Source: Streptomyces sp. NBC_00820 (GTDB taxonomy: Bacteria; Actinomycetota; Actinomycetes; Streptomycetales; Streptomycetaceae). From it: a stretch of DNA of 64,000 nucleotides. The notes under the pieces are model-generated. The model made no database searches, had not been told where the DNA came from, and worked only from the letters and a program-made list of their open reading frames with translations. Made by a program: the position numbers and the translations under genes. The stretch covers positions 1,054,001 to 1,118,000 of the forward strand of contig NZ_CP108882.1 of assembly GCF_036347055.1 (NCBI RefSeq), read 5' to 3'. Position 1 is the stretch's first letter, and each line of letters starts with the position of its first letter. Of the stretch, positions 6,868 to 15,519 are shown piece by piece.

Positions 6868-8508
6868 ATGGGGGCATCAGCATCCGGTGCAGGTCAGGGC
6901 GTCGGCGAGGGGGCGCGACGGCGGCTGGACGCGTACACGTACCTCAGCGCGCCCGAGCGACTGGAGCACCTCGCGATCATGCGGGTCTTCTGCGGAACGC
7001 TGCTGGCGGACCTTGCCGTCCCGGACATCATGGCGAAGCTACGCCAGAGCGGTGGTTCCGCCGCAAGGCTCGACGCCGACAGTCTCACGGTCCGGCTGGA
7101 ACAGCTGGTGACCTGGGGAAACCTACTGCGCAGCAGCCACACTGTGAAGGCGTCCAGCATCAGCGAGTACCAGCGTTCTCGCTCGCGCTACCAGCTGTCG
7201 AAACTGGGCGAACGCATCCAGCGGGATGCCGACGGGGTCCTTGCCGAGGCCGACGCCGCCCGCGAGGTGAGCAACGAACTGCTGGCCCTGGTCGAACGCG
7301 GGCTGCGGGAGCTGGCCGGCCTCGTGACCGCGCCGGGGGGCATCCAGCCGCAGGACGGGCTGGAGCGGATCAGCACGCTGTTCGTGCAGTTCAGCGAGTT
7401 CGCGGACTCCATACGCGACTTCTACGCCTATCTCGGCCAGGTGTTGTCCCGCTACGACCTGGACAGCGCCGAGTACCAGGGCTTCAAGGAGCTGCTCCTG
7501 GACTACGTCGAGGCGATCACGGAGGACGTGGCGTTCCGCGCGCCCCGGATCTCGGCCGCGCTGGACACCCTGTGGCCACACATACCGGCTCTGCTGGATC
7601 GGCTGGACGCCCACGTCCAGGGGCTCACCGGGCTGTCGGCGCAGGGCGAAGGACGCCCGGAGGTCCGGGTCCAGCGCAGCCGGGGCCGCGAGCTCGCGGA
7701 CTGGGAGGGCCTGCGCGGCTGGTTCAGGGACACCGACGGCCAGGGCAGCCAGGTCGATCAGCTGCGGGACGCCACGCTGCGCGCGTTGCAGTCGCTGCTC
7801 GCCAACGCCAAGCGGATGCTGCGGTCGGCCACCGGGGAGATGTCCCGGCGTAAGGATCTGCTGCGGCTGGCCCGCTGGTTCGAGGAAGCGGCGCCGCAGG
7901 ACGCGCACGACATCGCCGTCGCCGCTTTCGGTCTGTACGGCGCCCGCCATCTGGGCATACCCCCGGCGACCGACGAGGTGGTGCCCGCCTACACGAGCTG
8001 GTGGACCGGTCCGGTGGTCGAAGTGCCGGTGGCCCTGCGGGAGAGGGGCAGCCGTGCCCAGCGGGGCCGGGCCTCCGCGGTGGAGGACCACTCCGCGCAG
8101 AAGGAGCGACTACGGGAGGCCGCCCGGCAGCAGGCGGCGGCCAGGGCAGCGGCGGCGGACGAACTGCGCAGCGCGTCGGGCCGGTTCGCCGACGTACGGC
8201 TCACCTCGGCGGCGCTCGGGTTGCTCTTGGAACTGCTGGCCACGGCACTCGGAAACGCTCAGCTCAGGAGACTCGCCGATACGGACGGGGAGGGGCCTGC
8301 GGGCTTCGGCCTCGACTCGGCGCGCAGCGAGGACGCCGAACTGGGCATCCGGCTCACCGTGCTCCGGACGGCGGGCGCGCGGACGGTGCTGTACTCGGCC
8401 GACGGTGACCTGCTGCTGGACGACCTGGAGCTGGACATCAGCCGTATCGCCGCCGCGGTCGACGGTGAAAGCGTTGTCGACGGCGAGGCTGAGGTGAGCG
8501 TGTCATGA
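6868..8508 (+). CDS. jetA: Wadjet subunit JetA (TIGR02677/DUF2397 family)
   Basis: A 546-residue protein of the TIGR02677 group, the kleisin-like subunit of the Wadjet anti-plasmid complex. Typical features are the early segment YLSAPERLEHLAIMRVF and VRLEQLVTWGNLLRS, a wHTH-like stretch SISEYQRSRSRYQLSKLGERI, a helical middle, and a basic C-terminal part ending in a wHTH-like beta region. In Wadjet, JetA links the SMC-like JetC arms and JetB. ATG 6868 was chosen because the frame to its left is a shadow of the truncated restriction gene. The stop overlaps the jetB start (ATGA at 8505-8508), so the two are translationally coupled. The family and gene order probably correspond to Wadjet type II in the published scheme; that numbering is from memory. 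Confidence 0.9.
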   Translation: MGASASGAGQGVGEGARRRLDAYTYLSAPERLEHLAIMRVFCGTLLADLAVPDIMAKLRQSGGSAARLDADSLTVRLEQLVTWGNLLRSSHTVKASSISEYQRSRSRYQLSKLGERIQRDADGVLAEADAAREVSNELLALVERGLRELAGLVTAPGGIQPQDGLERISTLFVQFSEFADSIRDFYAYLGQVLSRYDLDSAEYQGFKELLLDYVEAITEDVAFRAPRISAALDTLWPHIPALLDRLDAHVQGLTGLSAQGEGRPEVRVQRSRGRELADWEGLRGWFRDTDGQGSQVDQLRDATLRALQSLLANAKRMLRSATGEMSRRKDLLRLARWFEEAAPQDAHDIAVAAFGLYGARHLGIPPATDEVVPAYTSWWTGPVVEVPVALRERGSRAQRGRASAVEDHSAQKERLREAARQQAAARAAAADELRSASGRFADVRLTSAALGLLLELLATALGNAQLRRLADTDGEGPAGFGLDSARSEDAELGIRLTVLRTAGARTVLYSADGDLLLDDLELDISRIAAAVDGESVVDGEAEVSVS

Positions 8509-9830
8509 CCCTTCCCTCGACTCACGACGTGGCCTTGGCGGCCGAACGCCGTACCGCCGCCCGGCTGCTGCTCGCGCACCCCCTGGTCGCGTCCGACGGC
8601 CCGCATGCCGACCTCTTCCCGCTGATCCGCCGGCACGCCGACTGGCTGGGCAAACGGTTCCAGCAGGTGCTCGGCTACCGCCTGCTGGTCGACAGCTCCT
8701 TCGCCCGGCTGTTCAAGGCGGGGCTGGGGGCGAGATCGGGTCACCGCCTGGAACGCTCCACCGGCACCCCCTTCACCCCGCACACGTACGCCTGCCTCGC
8801 GCTGGCCCTGTCCGTGCTGGTCACCGCGCCCGAGCAGATGCTGCTGTCGCACCTGGTCGCCGACATCAGGGCCGCTGCCGCCGACGCGGGGATCGAGCTG
8901 GGGGAGACGGGCCGGGCGGCCGGGAAGCGGACCCTGGTAGCGGCACTGCGCCGGCTCGTCGAGTGGGGCGTCCTCGTCGAGACCGAGGGCCAGGTGGCTG
9001 CGATCGCGCAGGAGGCGGGCGGAGAAGCCCTGATCACGGTGGACCGGGAGCTGGCACGCGTGGTCGTCGCCGGCCCGCTCGCGCAGGCCCGGGACGGCGC
9101 CGACCTGGTCCGACGGGCAGCAGACCCGGGGTTCAGCGGGCCGCGCACCTACGTGCGCCGGATGCTCGTAGAGACACCTGTCGTCCACCTCGACGAGCTG
9201 ACCGACGCCGAGCGCGACTGGCTGCGCACCCGGCAGCGCCGGGAAGCCCAGGCATTCTCCGAACTCCTGGGTCTGGAGATGGAGATCCGCGCCGAGGGCG
9301 TGGCGCTGGTTGACCCCGAGGAGGAGTTGACGGATCTGCACCTGCCGGGCACCGGGACCATCGCACAGGCCGCGCTGCTGTTGGTGGAACGGCTCGTGGA
9401 ACGGCTTCGGCCGCAGGAACCGGGGCATCCGGCGACCGGCGGGACGCTCGTCATCGGGGTGGCCGTCCCGGACGGCCTGGTGGACGAGGTGCTCGCCGAG
9501 CTCATCGCCGAGTACGGGCAGCGCAGCAACTGGCAACGCGGCTATCTGGAGGACCTTCCCTCCCTGCGAGAGGCCGTGCTGGACTTGCTGGTCCGCATGC
9601 GGCTGATGACCCGCACCGGGCGACTGCGCGCCGAGGGAGAAGGTCTGCCGGAGGGATACGCCGAAGAGGCGCCGGAAGGACGCACGGTGACCGATGTCCA
9701 TGGCGCACGGCCCGGCGGCGAGGGCTGGGTGCTGCTGGCCGCGGCGGCGCGCTACGCCACCCTCGTGACCGTGCGACCGGCTGCCAAAGCTCGCCAAGGA
9801 ACCGATGTGCAAGAGGAGTTGCCGCTATGA
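8505..9830 (+). CDS. jetB: Wadjet subunit JetB (TIGR02678/DUF2398 family)
   Basis: 441 residues, the KITE-like winged-helix subunit of Wadjet. The N-terminus (AAERRTAARLLLAHPLV, LIRRHADWLGKRFQQVLGYRLLVDSSFARLFK) and the central LVAALRRLVEWGVLVETEGQVA are hallmarks of the TIGR02678 family. The C-terminal half carries further winged-helix elements. The related KITE proteins bind kleisin and help the ATPase head engage DNA. The start overlaps the jetA stop and its own stop overlaps the jetC start (ATGA at 9827-9830), so subunit ratios are likely set by coupled translation. No truncation is seen. Confidence 0.9.
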   Translation: MTLPSTHDVALAAERRTAARLLLAHPLVASDGPHADLFPLIRRHADWLGKRFQQVLGYRLLVDSSFARLFKAGLGARSGHRLERSTGTPFTPHTYACLALALSVLVTAPEQMLLSHLVADIRAAAADAGIELGETGRAAGKRTLVAALRRLVEWGVLVETEGQVAAIAQEAGGEALITVDRELARVVVAGPLAQARDGADLVRRAADPGFSGPRTYVRRMLVETPVVHLDELTDAERDWLRTRQRREAQAFSELLGLEMEIRAEGVALVDPEEELTDLHLPGTGTIAQAALLLVERLVERLRPQEPGHPATGGTLVIGVAVPDGLVDEVLAELIAEYGQRSNWQRGYLEDLPSLREAVLDLLVRMRLMTRTGRLRAEGEGLPEGYAEEAPEGRTVTDVHGARPGGEGWVLLAAAARYATLVTVRPAAKARQGTDVQEELPL

Positions 9831-12800
9831 CCACCGACGCGCGTGGCCTCGTTCCGCTGCCGCGTTCCGGCCCCGCGACGACCACCGGCACCCGCTTCCG
9901 ACTGCACCGGGCAGGCATCCAGAACGTCTGGCAGTACGACGCTCAGGAGTTCTCCTTCGGCGACGGACGGCTGCTCCTGCGCGGCAAGAACGGCGCGGGC
10001 AAGTCCAAGGCCCTGGAGATGCTGCTCCCATATCTTCTGGACGGCGACTCCCGGGCGCTGGACGCGACCGGCACCGGCCGCACCACGCTCCCCTGGCTGA
10101 TGCTGGACGGGTTCGAGCAGACCAATCGTCTCGGGTACCTGTGGGTGGAGTTCCAGGGCACGGCCGAAGACGGCGGCCACCGTTTCCTGACGCTCGGTGT
10201 CGCCATCCGTGCCTCGAAGTCGACGCAGAAGGCGCTGCCGACGTTCTTCGTCACTCCGCTACGGATCGGCGAGGACCTGCACCTGGTCGAAGGCGGAAAG
10301 CCGCTGCCGGTCGACCGACTCAAGGAGCTCGTCGGCTCCGACAACACGACCGAGCGTGCCGTCATGCACCGCTCCCGGGTAGCCCGAGACCTGTTCGGCA
10401 TCACCGACGCGACGCGCTACCGCAACCTCACCCAGCTCCTCCACCGGCTGCGGCGCCCCACGGTCGGGGACCGCATCGAGCACGGGGGCCTGGCCTCCCT
10501 GCTGAGCGAGACCCTGCCGGGGCTCGACGAGGACGTGGTCGAGAAGGTGGCACGCAACCTCCACGACCTCGACGCCGTACGCGACGAACTCGGCCGCCTG
10601 GAACGCACCGACACGGCACTGCGCACGTTCCTCACCAGTTACCGCGGCTACCTGGCCGGAGTCCTGCGTACCTCCGCGCAGCGAGTCAGCCACGAGCTGG
10701 GCGTCCTCACGCAGCGGCGCCGGGCGGCCGGAGACGCCGCACAGCGGACGAGCGACCTGCGGACGCAGGAGGAGGAGTCGGAGGGCCGGCTGGAGACCCT
10801 GCGCGAGGAGGAACAGGCAGCCCGGACCGACCTGGCCGCCCTGCACGCCAGTCACGCCTACCGCAGCCTGCGCGAACTGTCGGAACGCCGCGGCACGGTG
10901 GAGGCGCTGCACACCGCCGCCGAGGCCGCCTTCACCACCCTGCACAACGCACATGACGCGGAGGAGAGTACGGCGGAGCGGCTGGCCGAAGGGGTCGAAC
11001 ACCTAGGGAGTCGGCTGGCCGAGCTTGGAACCGAACACCGCGAGCTGCTGACGCAGGCGGAGAAAGCCGGGCTCCCCACCGGCCATCTCGGCGAGGCGGT
11101 GGCTCTGTCACGCACCGTTCTGTCCCAGTCCACCGAGACGGAGTCGACGACTCCAGATGGGGGGACGCGCACCGTACGGCATCGGTCGGCAGCCCGCGCG
11201 GACACAGCCACCACGCGGGAAGCACTGCGGTCCTGGCAGCACCAGCTGGAGGACGCCGAGAGGGTCGCGAAAAACCGGGCCCGGATGGTCCAGGAAGTTA
11301 ACCGCCTCATCTCACGGGCGGATGCGGCCCGCGCCGGAGCGGCTCAGGCCGATGCCGAGCGGGAACGGCTGGAGGGCGAGGCGGAAGAGGCCGCCGGCCG
11401 TCTTGACCTCAGCCGCCAGAACGTGGCCGAGGAGAGCAGCATCTATGCGGGCAGTGTCGCCGAGTGGACAGCGCACACGCGGACCGTGCTGGGGCCCGAC
11501 TGCCCGCCGCTGGACGCCGTCCATGCCACGGTCGGCCACGAGACCTCCACCGACGCACCGTTCGCGGACCGCACGCTGCCGCCCGACATCGACAGCCAGG
11601 CGTGGCGAACCGCTCAGGCCGCGCTCGAACCGTACGGCGAAGAACTCACCAGACGCCGGGACGCACTGGCGCTCGGCGTCGGCCGACTCGATGAGGAACT
11701 CGACCGCCTGACGGAGCAGAAGCGGGACTGGGAGCAACGTACCGACCCTGAGCCGTCGGCCCCGCACCATCGCGTCGCCGAGAGGAGGTTGGGCAGCGGA
11801 GCCCCCTTCTACCGGCTCGTGGACTTCGCGGACGACCTGGCACCGGTCGACCGGGCCGGTCTCGAAGGGGCGCTGGAAGCGAGCGGAATCCTGGACGCGT
11901 GGGTAGGCGCGGACGGCGTCCTTCTCGACCCTCGCACCCGGGACACCCTCCTCCAGCCCGGTCCCGCTCTGTCCGACGGACCGACTCTCGCTTCGGCCCT
12001 GCGCCCGGCCCCTGAACCGGGGTGCGGTGTGACGTCCGAGCGCGTGGAGGGTCTGCTGGCCGCTATCGCGCTCACACCGGCAGCACAGACCGCCACACAC
12101 AACGCGGTGTACTACGACGGCAGTTGGCGTCTGGGCGTGCTCAGCGGGCGTCACGACAAGGGCGACACCGAGTACGTGGGGGCCGCCGTACGCGCCGAGA
12201 CCCGGCGGCGCATCCTCGCCGAGCTGGAGGAGCGGATCGCGCTGACGGAACAGCGGCTGGCTGGCGTCCGCGAGGAACTCGCCGTAACCGATGCCATGCG
12301 TCGGGCACTCACACTCGCGGAACGGGACTTCCCCCGGGCGCAAAATCTCGCGAACGCATGGAGCAGGGCCGAATCAGCCGACAAGACCCTGCGTGACCTG
12401 ACCGTCAAGGCGACCCGGGCGGCACGGCAGGCCGAGGAGGCCCGCGCTCTCGCGGTGTCGGCGCGTGCCGAGGCGGACGCCACCGCGACCGCCCACGACC
12501 TGCCCGGCGACCCTGACGCATTGGACCGCGTACGCACCGCACTGGCTGCCCTGCTCAGCGGTGTGGGACATCTACGCAGGGCAGTCGGCGGCACGGGCGA
12601 GCGGCTCGGCGCGAATCAGACGGATGCCGAACGGTACGAGCGTGCCCGTGAGGATCGCCTGGCCGCGGAGGAGAGCTACCGGATTCATCTCAACGGACTG
12701 CGCACCGCGGAGCAGGACCTGCGGACCCGCGAGGAGGCCATCGGGTCGTCCGAGGAGGAAATCCTCACCCGCGAGCAAGAGACCAAGCAGCGCATTGCGA

Positions 12801-14065
12801 GCGCCGTCCGCGCCTTGCCTGGGGCGCAACGAGCCCGCGACGACCTCCACGACCTGCGCGTGCGGGCGGAAGAGGACGAGAAGCGTCTGCGCGGGACCCT
12901 GGCGGACCAGGAGACGGAGGTCATCGACACCGGCAGCGCTCTTCGCGGTGCTCTCGGCCGACCGGAGGTGGTGCTCGGCGCCGGCCTTGATCGGTCCTCG
13001 CTGCCCGAGTACGTGTCGGATGATCCGAGCGTGGACGTCCGCAGCCGTCTGCGAGCGCTGCGGGCCCTCGCCGACGCCGTGGAACAGGCCCTCGGCCGCC
13101 CGAGGGGCGAGGTGTCGGACAGCGCCCTGCTCATCCGGCACACCGCGCTGCGAGACCAACTGGCCGGCGGATACGACGCACAGCTGGAGGAACGCAACGG
13201 GATCAAGGTGTGCCGCCTGGTCGACGACCACGGGTCTCATGACGTCGCGGCCGTGGGCGAGCGGATCGCAGTCCAGGCCGCGGAGGCCCGAGGACGACTC
13301 ACCGAACGCGAACGCGAGGTGTTCCAGCGGTTCCTGACCGGCGAGCTCGGCGACCATCTCTCGACACAGGTCATCACCGCGGCGAACCTGGTCGCGGCTC
13401 TCAACGACACCCTGCGGACCGTGCGCACCTCCCACGGTCTCGGCGTCGAGCTGCTGTGGAAGCTGGACGAAGACGTGGACGCGGACGTCCGGGCAGCCGT
13501 GGATCTGCTGCGCAGTCCGTCGAGCCTCCGGACGCGCGAGGAAACCGAGCAGCTCCGCGAAGTCCTGCAACGCCGGATCGAGGACGCCCGACGGGCCGAT
13601 CCTTCAGCCGGTTACGCCGCCCATCTTCGGACCGCGCTGGACTACCGCGACTGGTTCCGCTTCCACACCTTCGTGGTCGAGGACGCGGCTCCGGGCCGCC
13701 GTAGGAAGCTGACCGGCCGGACCGGGCTCAGCCAGGGCGAACAACGGGTGCTCTCCTACCTCGTGCTCTTCGCCGCAGCCGCCGCCCACTTCACCAGCCT
13801 CGCCGAGTCGGCACCGCACGCGCCACGGCTGATCCTCCTGGACGACGCCTTCGCGAAGGTCGACGAACCCACCCATGGGCGGCTGGGCCGTATCCTCGTC
13901 GACCTCGATCTCGACTTCGTCCTCACCAGCGAGCGGCTCATGGGCAACTGGCCCGAGGTTCCGTCTCTGCACATCTACGAGTGCCTCCGTGATCCCCACG
14001 TACGGGGGGTGGCCACCCTGCACTACACCTGGAACGGTCGGCACCGGCGTCTGGTGTCCGTATGA
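9827..14065 (+). CDS. jetC: Wadjet SMC-like ATPase JetC (TIGR02680 family)
   Basis: A full-length 1412-residue SMC/MukB-like motor. The N-terminal head has Walker A GKNGAGKS at residues 53-60. Two long coiled-coil arms (about 240-600 and 790-1100, rich in Glu/Arg/Ala) surround a hinge-like globular region near 620-790. The C-terminal head has the ABC signature LSQGEQ at 1301-1306 and Walker B LILLDDAF with D1339/D1340. All catalytic motifs are intact. By family knowledge the JetABC motor extrudes DNA loops to sense small circular DNA, and JetD then cuts it. Coupled by ATGA overlaps to jetB and jetD. Confidence 0.93.
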   Translation: MTTDARGLVPLPRSGPATTTGTRFRLHRAGIQNVWQYDAQEFSFGDGRLLLRGKNGAGKSKALEMLLPYLLDGDSRALDATGTGRTTLPWLMLDGFEQTNRLGYLWVEFQGTAEDGGHRFLTLGVAIRASKSTQKALPTFFVTPLRIGEDLHLVEGGKPLPVDRLKELVGSDNTTERAVMHRSRVARDLFGITDATRYRNLTQLLHRLRRPTVGDRIEHGGLASLLSETLPGLDEDVVEKVARNLHDLDAVRDELGRLERTDTALRTFLTSYRGYLAGVLRTSAQRVSHELGVLTQRRRAAGDAAQRTSDLRTQEEESEGRLETLREEEQAARTDLAALHASHAYRSLRELSERRGTVEALHTAAEAAFTTLHNAHDAEESTAERLAEGVEHLGSRLAELGTEHRELLTQAEKAGLPTGHLGEAVALSRTVLSQSTETESTTPDGGTRTVRHRSAARADTATTREALRSWQHQLEDAERVAKNRARMVQEVNRLISRADAARAGAAQADAERERLEGEAEEAAGRLDLSRQNVAEESSIYAGSVAEWTAHTRTVLGPDCPPLDAVHATVGHETSTDAPFADRTLPPDIDSQAWRTAQAALEPYGEELTRRRDALALGVGRLDEELDRLTEQKRDWEQRTDPEPSAPHHRVAERRLGSGAPFYRLVDFADDLAPVDRAGLEGALEASGILDAWVGADGVLLDPRTRDTLLQPGPALSDGPTLASALRPAPEPGCGVTSERVEGLLAAIALTPAAQTATHNAVYYDGSWRLGVLSGRHDKGDTEYVGAAVRAETRRRILAELEERIALTEQRLAGVREELAVTDAMRRALTLAERDFPRAQNLANAWSRAESADKTLRDLTVKATRAARQAEEARALAVSARAEADATATAHDLPGDPDALDRVRTALAALLSGVGHLRRAVGGTGERLGANQTDAERYERAREDRLAAEESYRIHLNGLRTAEQDLRTREEAIGSSEEEILTREQETKQRIASAVRALPGAQRARDDLHDLRVRAEEDEKRLRGTLADQETEVIDTGSALRGALGRPEVVLGAGLDRSSLPEYVSDDPSVDVRSRLRALRALADAVEQALGRPRGEVSDSALLIRHTALRDQLAGGYDAQLEERNGIKVCRLVDDHGSHDVAAVGERIAVQAAEARGRLTEREREVFQRFLTGELGDHLSTQVITAANLVAALNDTLRTVRTSHGLGVELLWKLDEDVDADVRAAVDLLRSPSSLRTREETEQLREVLQRRIEDARRADPSAGYAAHLRTALDYRDWFRFHTFVVEDAAPGRRRKLTGRTGLSQGEQRVLSYLVLFAAAAAHFTSLAESAPHAPRLILLDDAFAKVDEPTHGRLGRILVDLDLDFVLTSERLMGNWPEVPSLHIYECLRDPHVRGVATLHYTWNGRHRRLVSV

Positions 14066-15333
14066 GCGGGCTGCCCTCCGCAACGCGCGAATGGCTGACG
14101 GGCCCCGGGCTCACCCGGCTCTGGGAGAGCGTACGCAAACGCCTGGAGAGCAACGGCGTACAGGCCACCGGCTCCCTCCGGCTCACCGCGATGAACCCCC
14201 AAGAACGCAACGACCTGTCACTCCTGCTGGGCAAACCCCTCACCGGTGCCGCCGTGACGGTACAGCTCGACGTGCTCGACGCACGACTTCGCGCTTCGGC
14301 CGCCGGACTCGGACTCAGGCAAACCCTGGAGGAACTCGGCCCGCCCCTCACCGACCGTCGTGCCGCCCGCGCGAATGCAACGGCACGGCGGGAGCAAGTG
14401 TGGTCGTCCCTCTCTTCGTCACTGGACGCCTCCCCGCTAGCCGATCAGGAATGGCCCCGGCAGTGGTACGACCTGTTGCGGCGGGCCGGCGTTCCGCGAG
14501 GAGTGACGCCTGAAGCGGCGGTGTGGACACTTCAGCAGGCGGTCCAGATCCTCACTACCCTCCTCGGACCCGAGCGGGGCGGTGCACGCGGCCGAGGTGA
14601 ACTCGCCGCAATGGCGACCGGCTCCGCGCACGGCCTGGACGACGGCACCTGGCTCGCACGCCTCGTCCAACGGGGTGTCGCCCTCGCCCATGGCACCGAG
14701 TTCCCCGACGACGCGGCCGGTCGACGCGCTCTGTGGCGGCTGGTCTCCGTCACCCCGGACGAGGTCTCCAGCACGGTGCTGGCGTACGGACTGCGACCCG
14801 ACGGCGAGGGCTGGCGGGAGCGCGCCCTGCGGGAGCGGGCCGAGCATCACGCCGAAGCCCACGTCACACCACGCGACCTGCATGACCTTCGGCTGCAACT
14901 GCCCGCCGGAACGCTCATCCACATCTGTGAGAATCCGCGCGTGGTAGAAGCCGCGGCAGACGCGGCCTGCGTCCGGCCCCTCGTGTGCACGTCCGGCAGC
15001 GCCGCCACGGTGGTCTTCAGGCTTCTCGACGCCCTCGCCGCCACAGGCTGTCGCTTCACCTACCACGGCGACTTCGACTGGCCAGGGATCGCTCTGGCCA
15101 ACCGGGTCATCCGCCGCTACGACGCCGTGCCGTGGCGTATGGGCACGGCGGATTACGAGCATCTGGCCGCTCGCAGCCAGGCTGAAGGCATACCTCAACT
15201 GGCGCTCGACGGCCGTCCGGTCAGCGCGGACTGGGACCCGGATCTCGCCCCTGCCATGACCGCCCTCGGCGTCGCGCTCCACGAGGAGGCGACCCTCGAG
15301 CTCCTGGTGGACGACCTGTCACGCCAGGCGTAG
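14062..15333 (+). CDS. jetD: Wadjet Toprim nuclease JetD (TIGR02679/DUF2399 family)
   Basis: 423 residues. The C-terminal DUF2399 part is a Toprim-like nuclease: the first metal-binding acid is E290 in HICENPRVVE, and the second site is the HGDFDWPGI motif with D337 and D339, as in topoisomerase-VI/Spo11-type Toprim folds. The N-terminal half (LWESVRKRLESNG, LRLTAMNPQERNDLSLLLGKPL) is the conserved arm that docks on the SMC complex. All expected acidic residues are present, so the nuclease should be active. The start overlaps the jetC stop (ATGA at 14062-14065). It is the last gene of the coupled operon; the next gene follows after 186 bp. Confidence 0.92.
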   Translation: MSGLPSATREWLTGPGLTRLWESVRKRLESNGVQATGSLRLTAMNPQERNDLSLLLGKPLTGAAVTVQLDVLDARLRASAAGLGLRQTLEELGPPLTDRRAARANATARREQVWSSLSSSLDASPLADQEWPRQWYDLLRRAGVPRGVTPEAAVWTLQQAVQILTTLLGPERGGARGRGELAAMATGSAHGLDDGTWLARLVQRGVALAHGTEFPDDAAGRRALWRLVSVTPDEVSSTVLAYGLRPDGEGWRERALRERAEHHAEAHVTPRDLHDLRLQLPAGTLIHICENPRVVEAAADAACVRPLVCTSGSAATVVFRLLDALAATGCRFTYHGDFDWPGIALANRVIRRYDAVPWRMGTADYEHLAARSQAEGIPQLALDGRPVSADWDPDLAPAMTALGVALHEEATLELLVDDLSRQA

Positions 15334-15519
15334 AGACATTGGCGCCGTGCTGAACTCCGGGAGCCAATCTGCTCCGCAAGCCCCCTCCAGACCCGTATGT
15401 CCTTAACCGCTCGCACTGTCAGTCCCTTTCGACATGATTGACGCCCACACCTGGTACATCACCGCGCCCGGGTGGGTCCGATCAGAGGCCAGGGGTGCGG
15501 TGTCGGAGATTGGAGCCCG

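Noticed and set aside
8259..9812. Long antisense frame over jetA/jetB (517 codons)
   Set aside because: High-GC antisense frames are common; this one has low-complexity Gln/Gly/Arg content and no motif, while the sense frame is a known family.
9827..14065. Chromosomal SMC/MukB condensin
   Set aside because: The neighbours JetA, JetB and Toprim JetD and the TIGR02680-like heads define a Wadjet SMC, not the housekeeping condensin.
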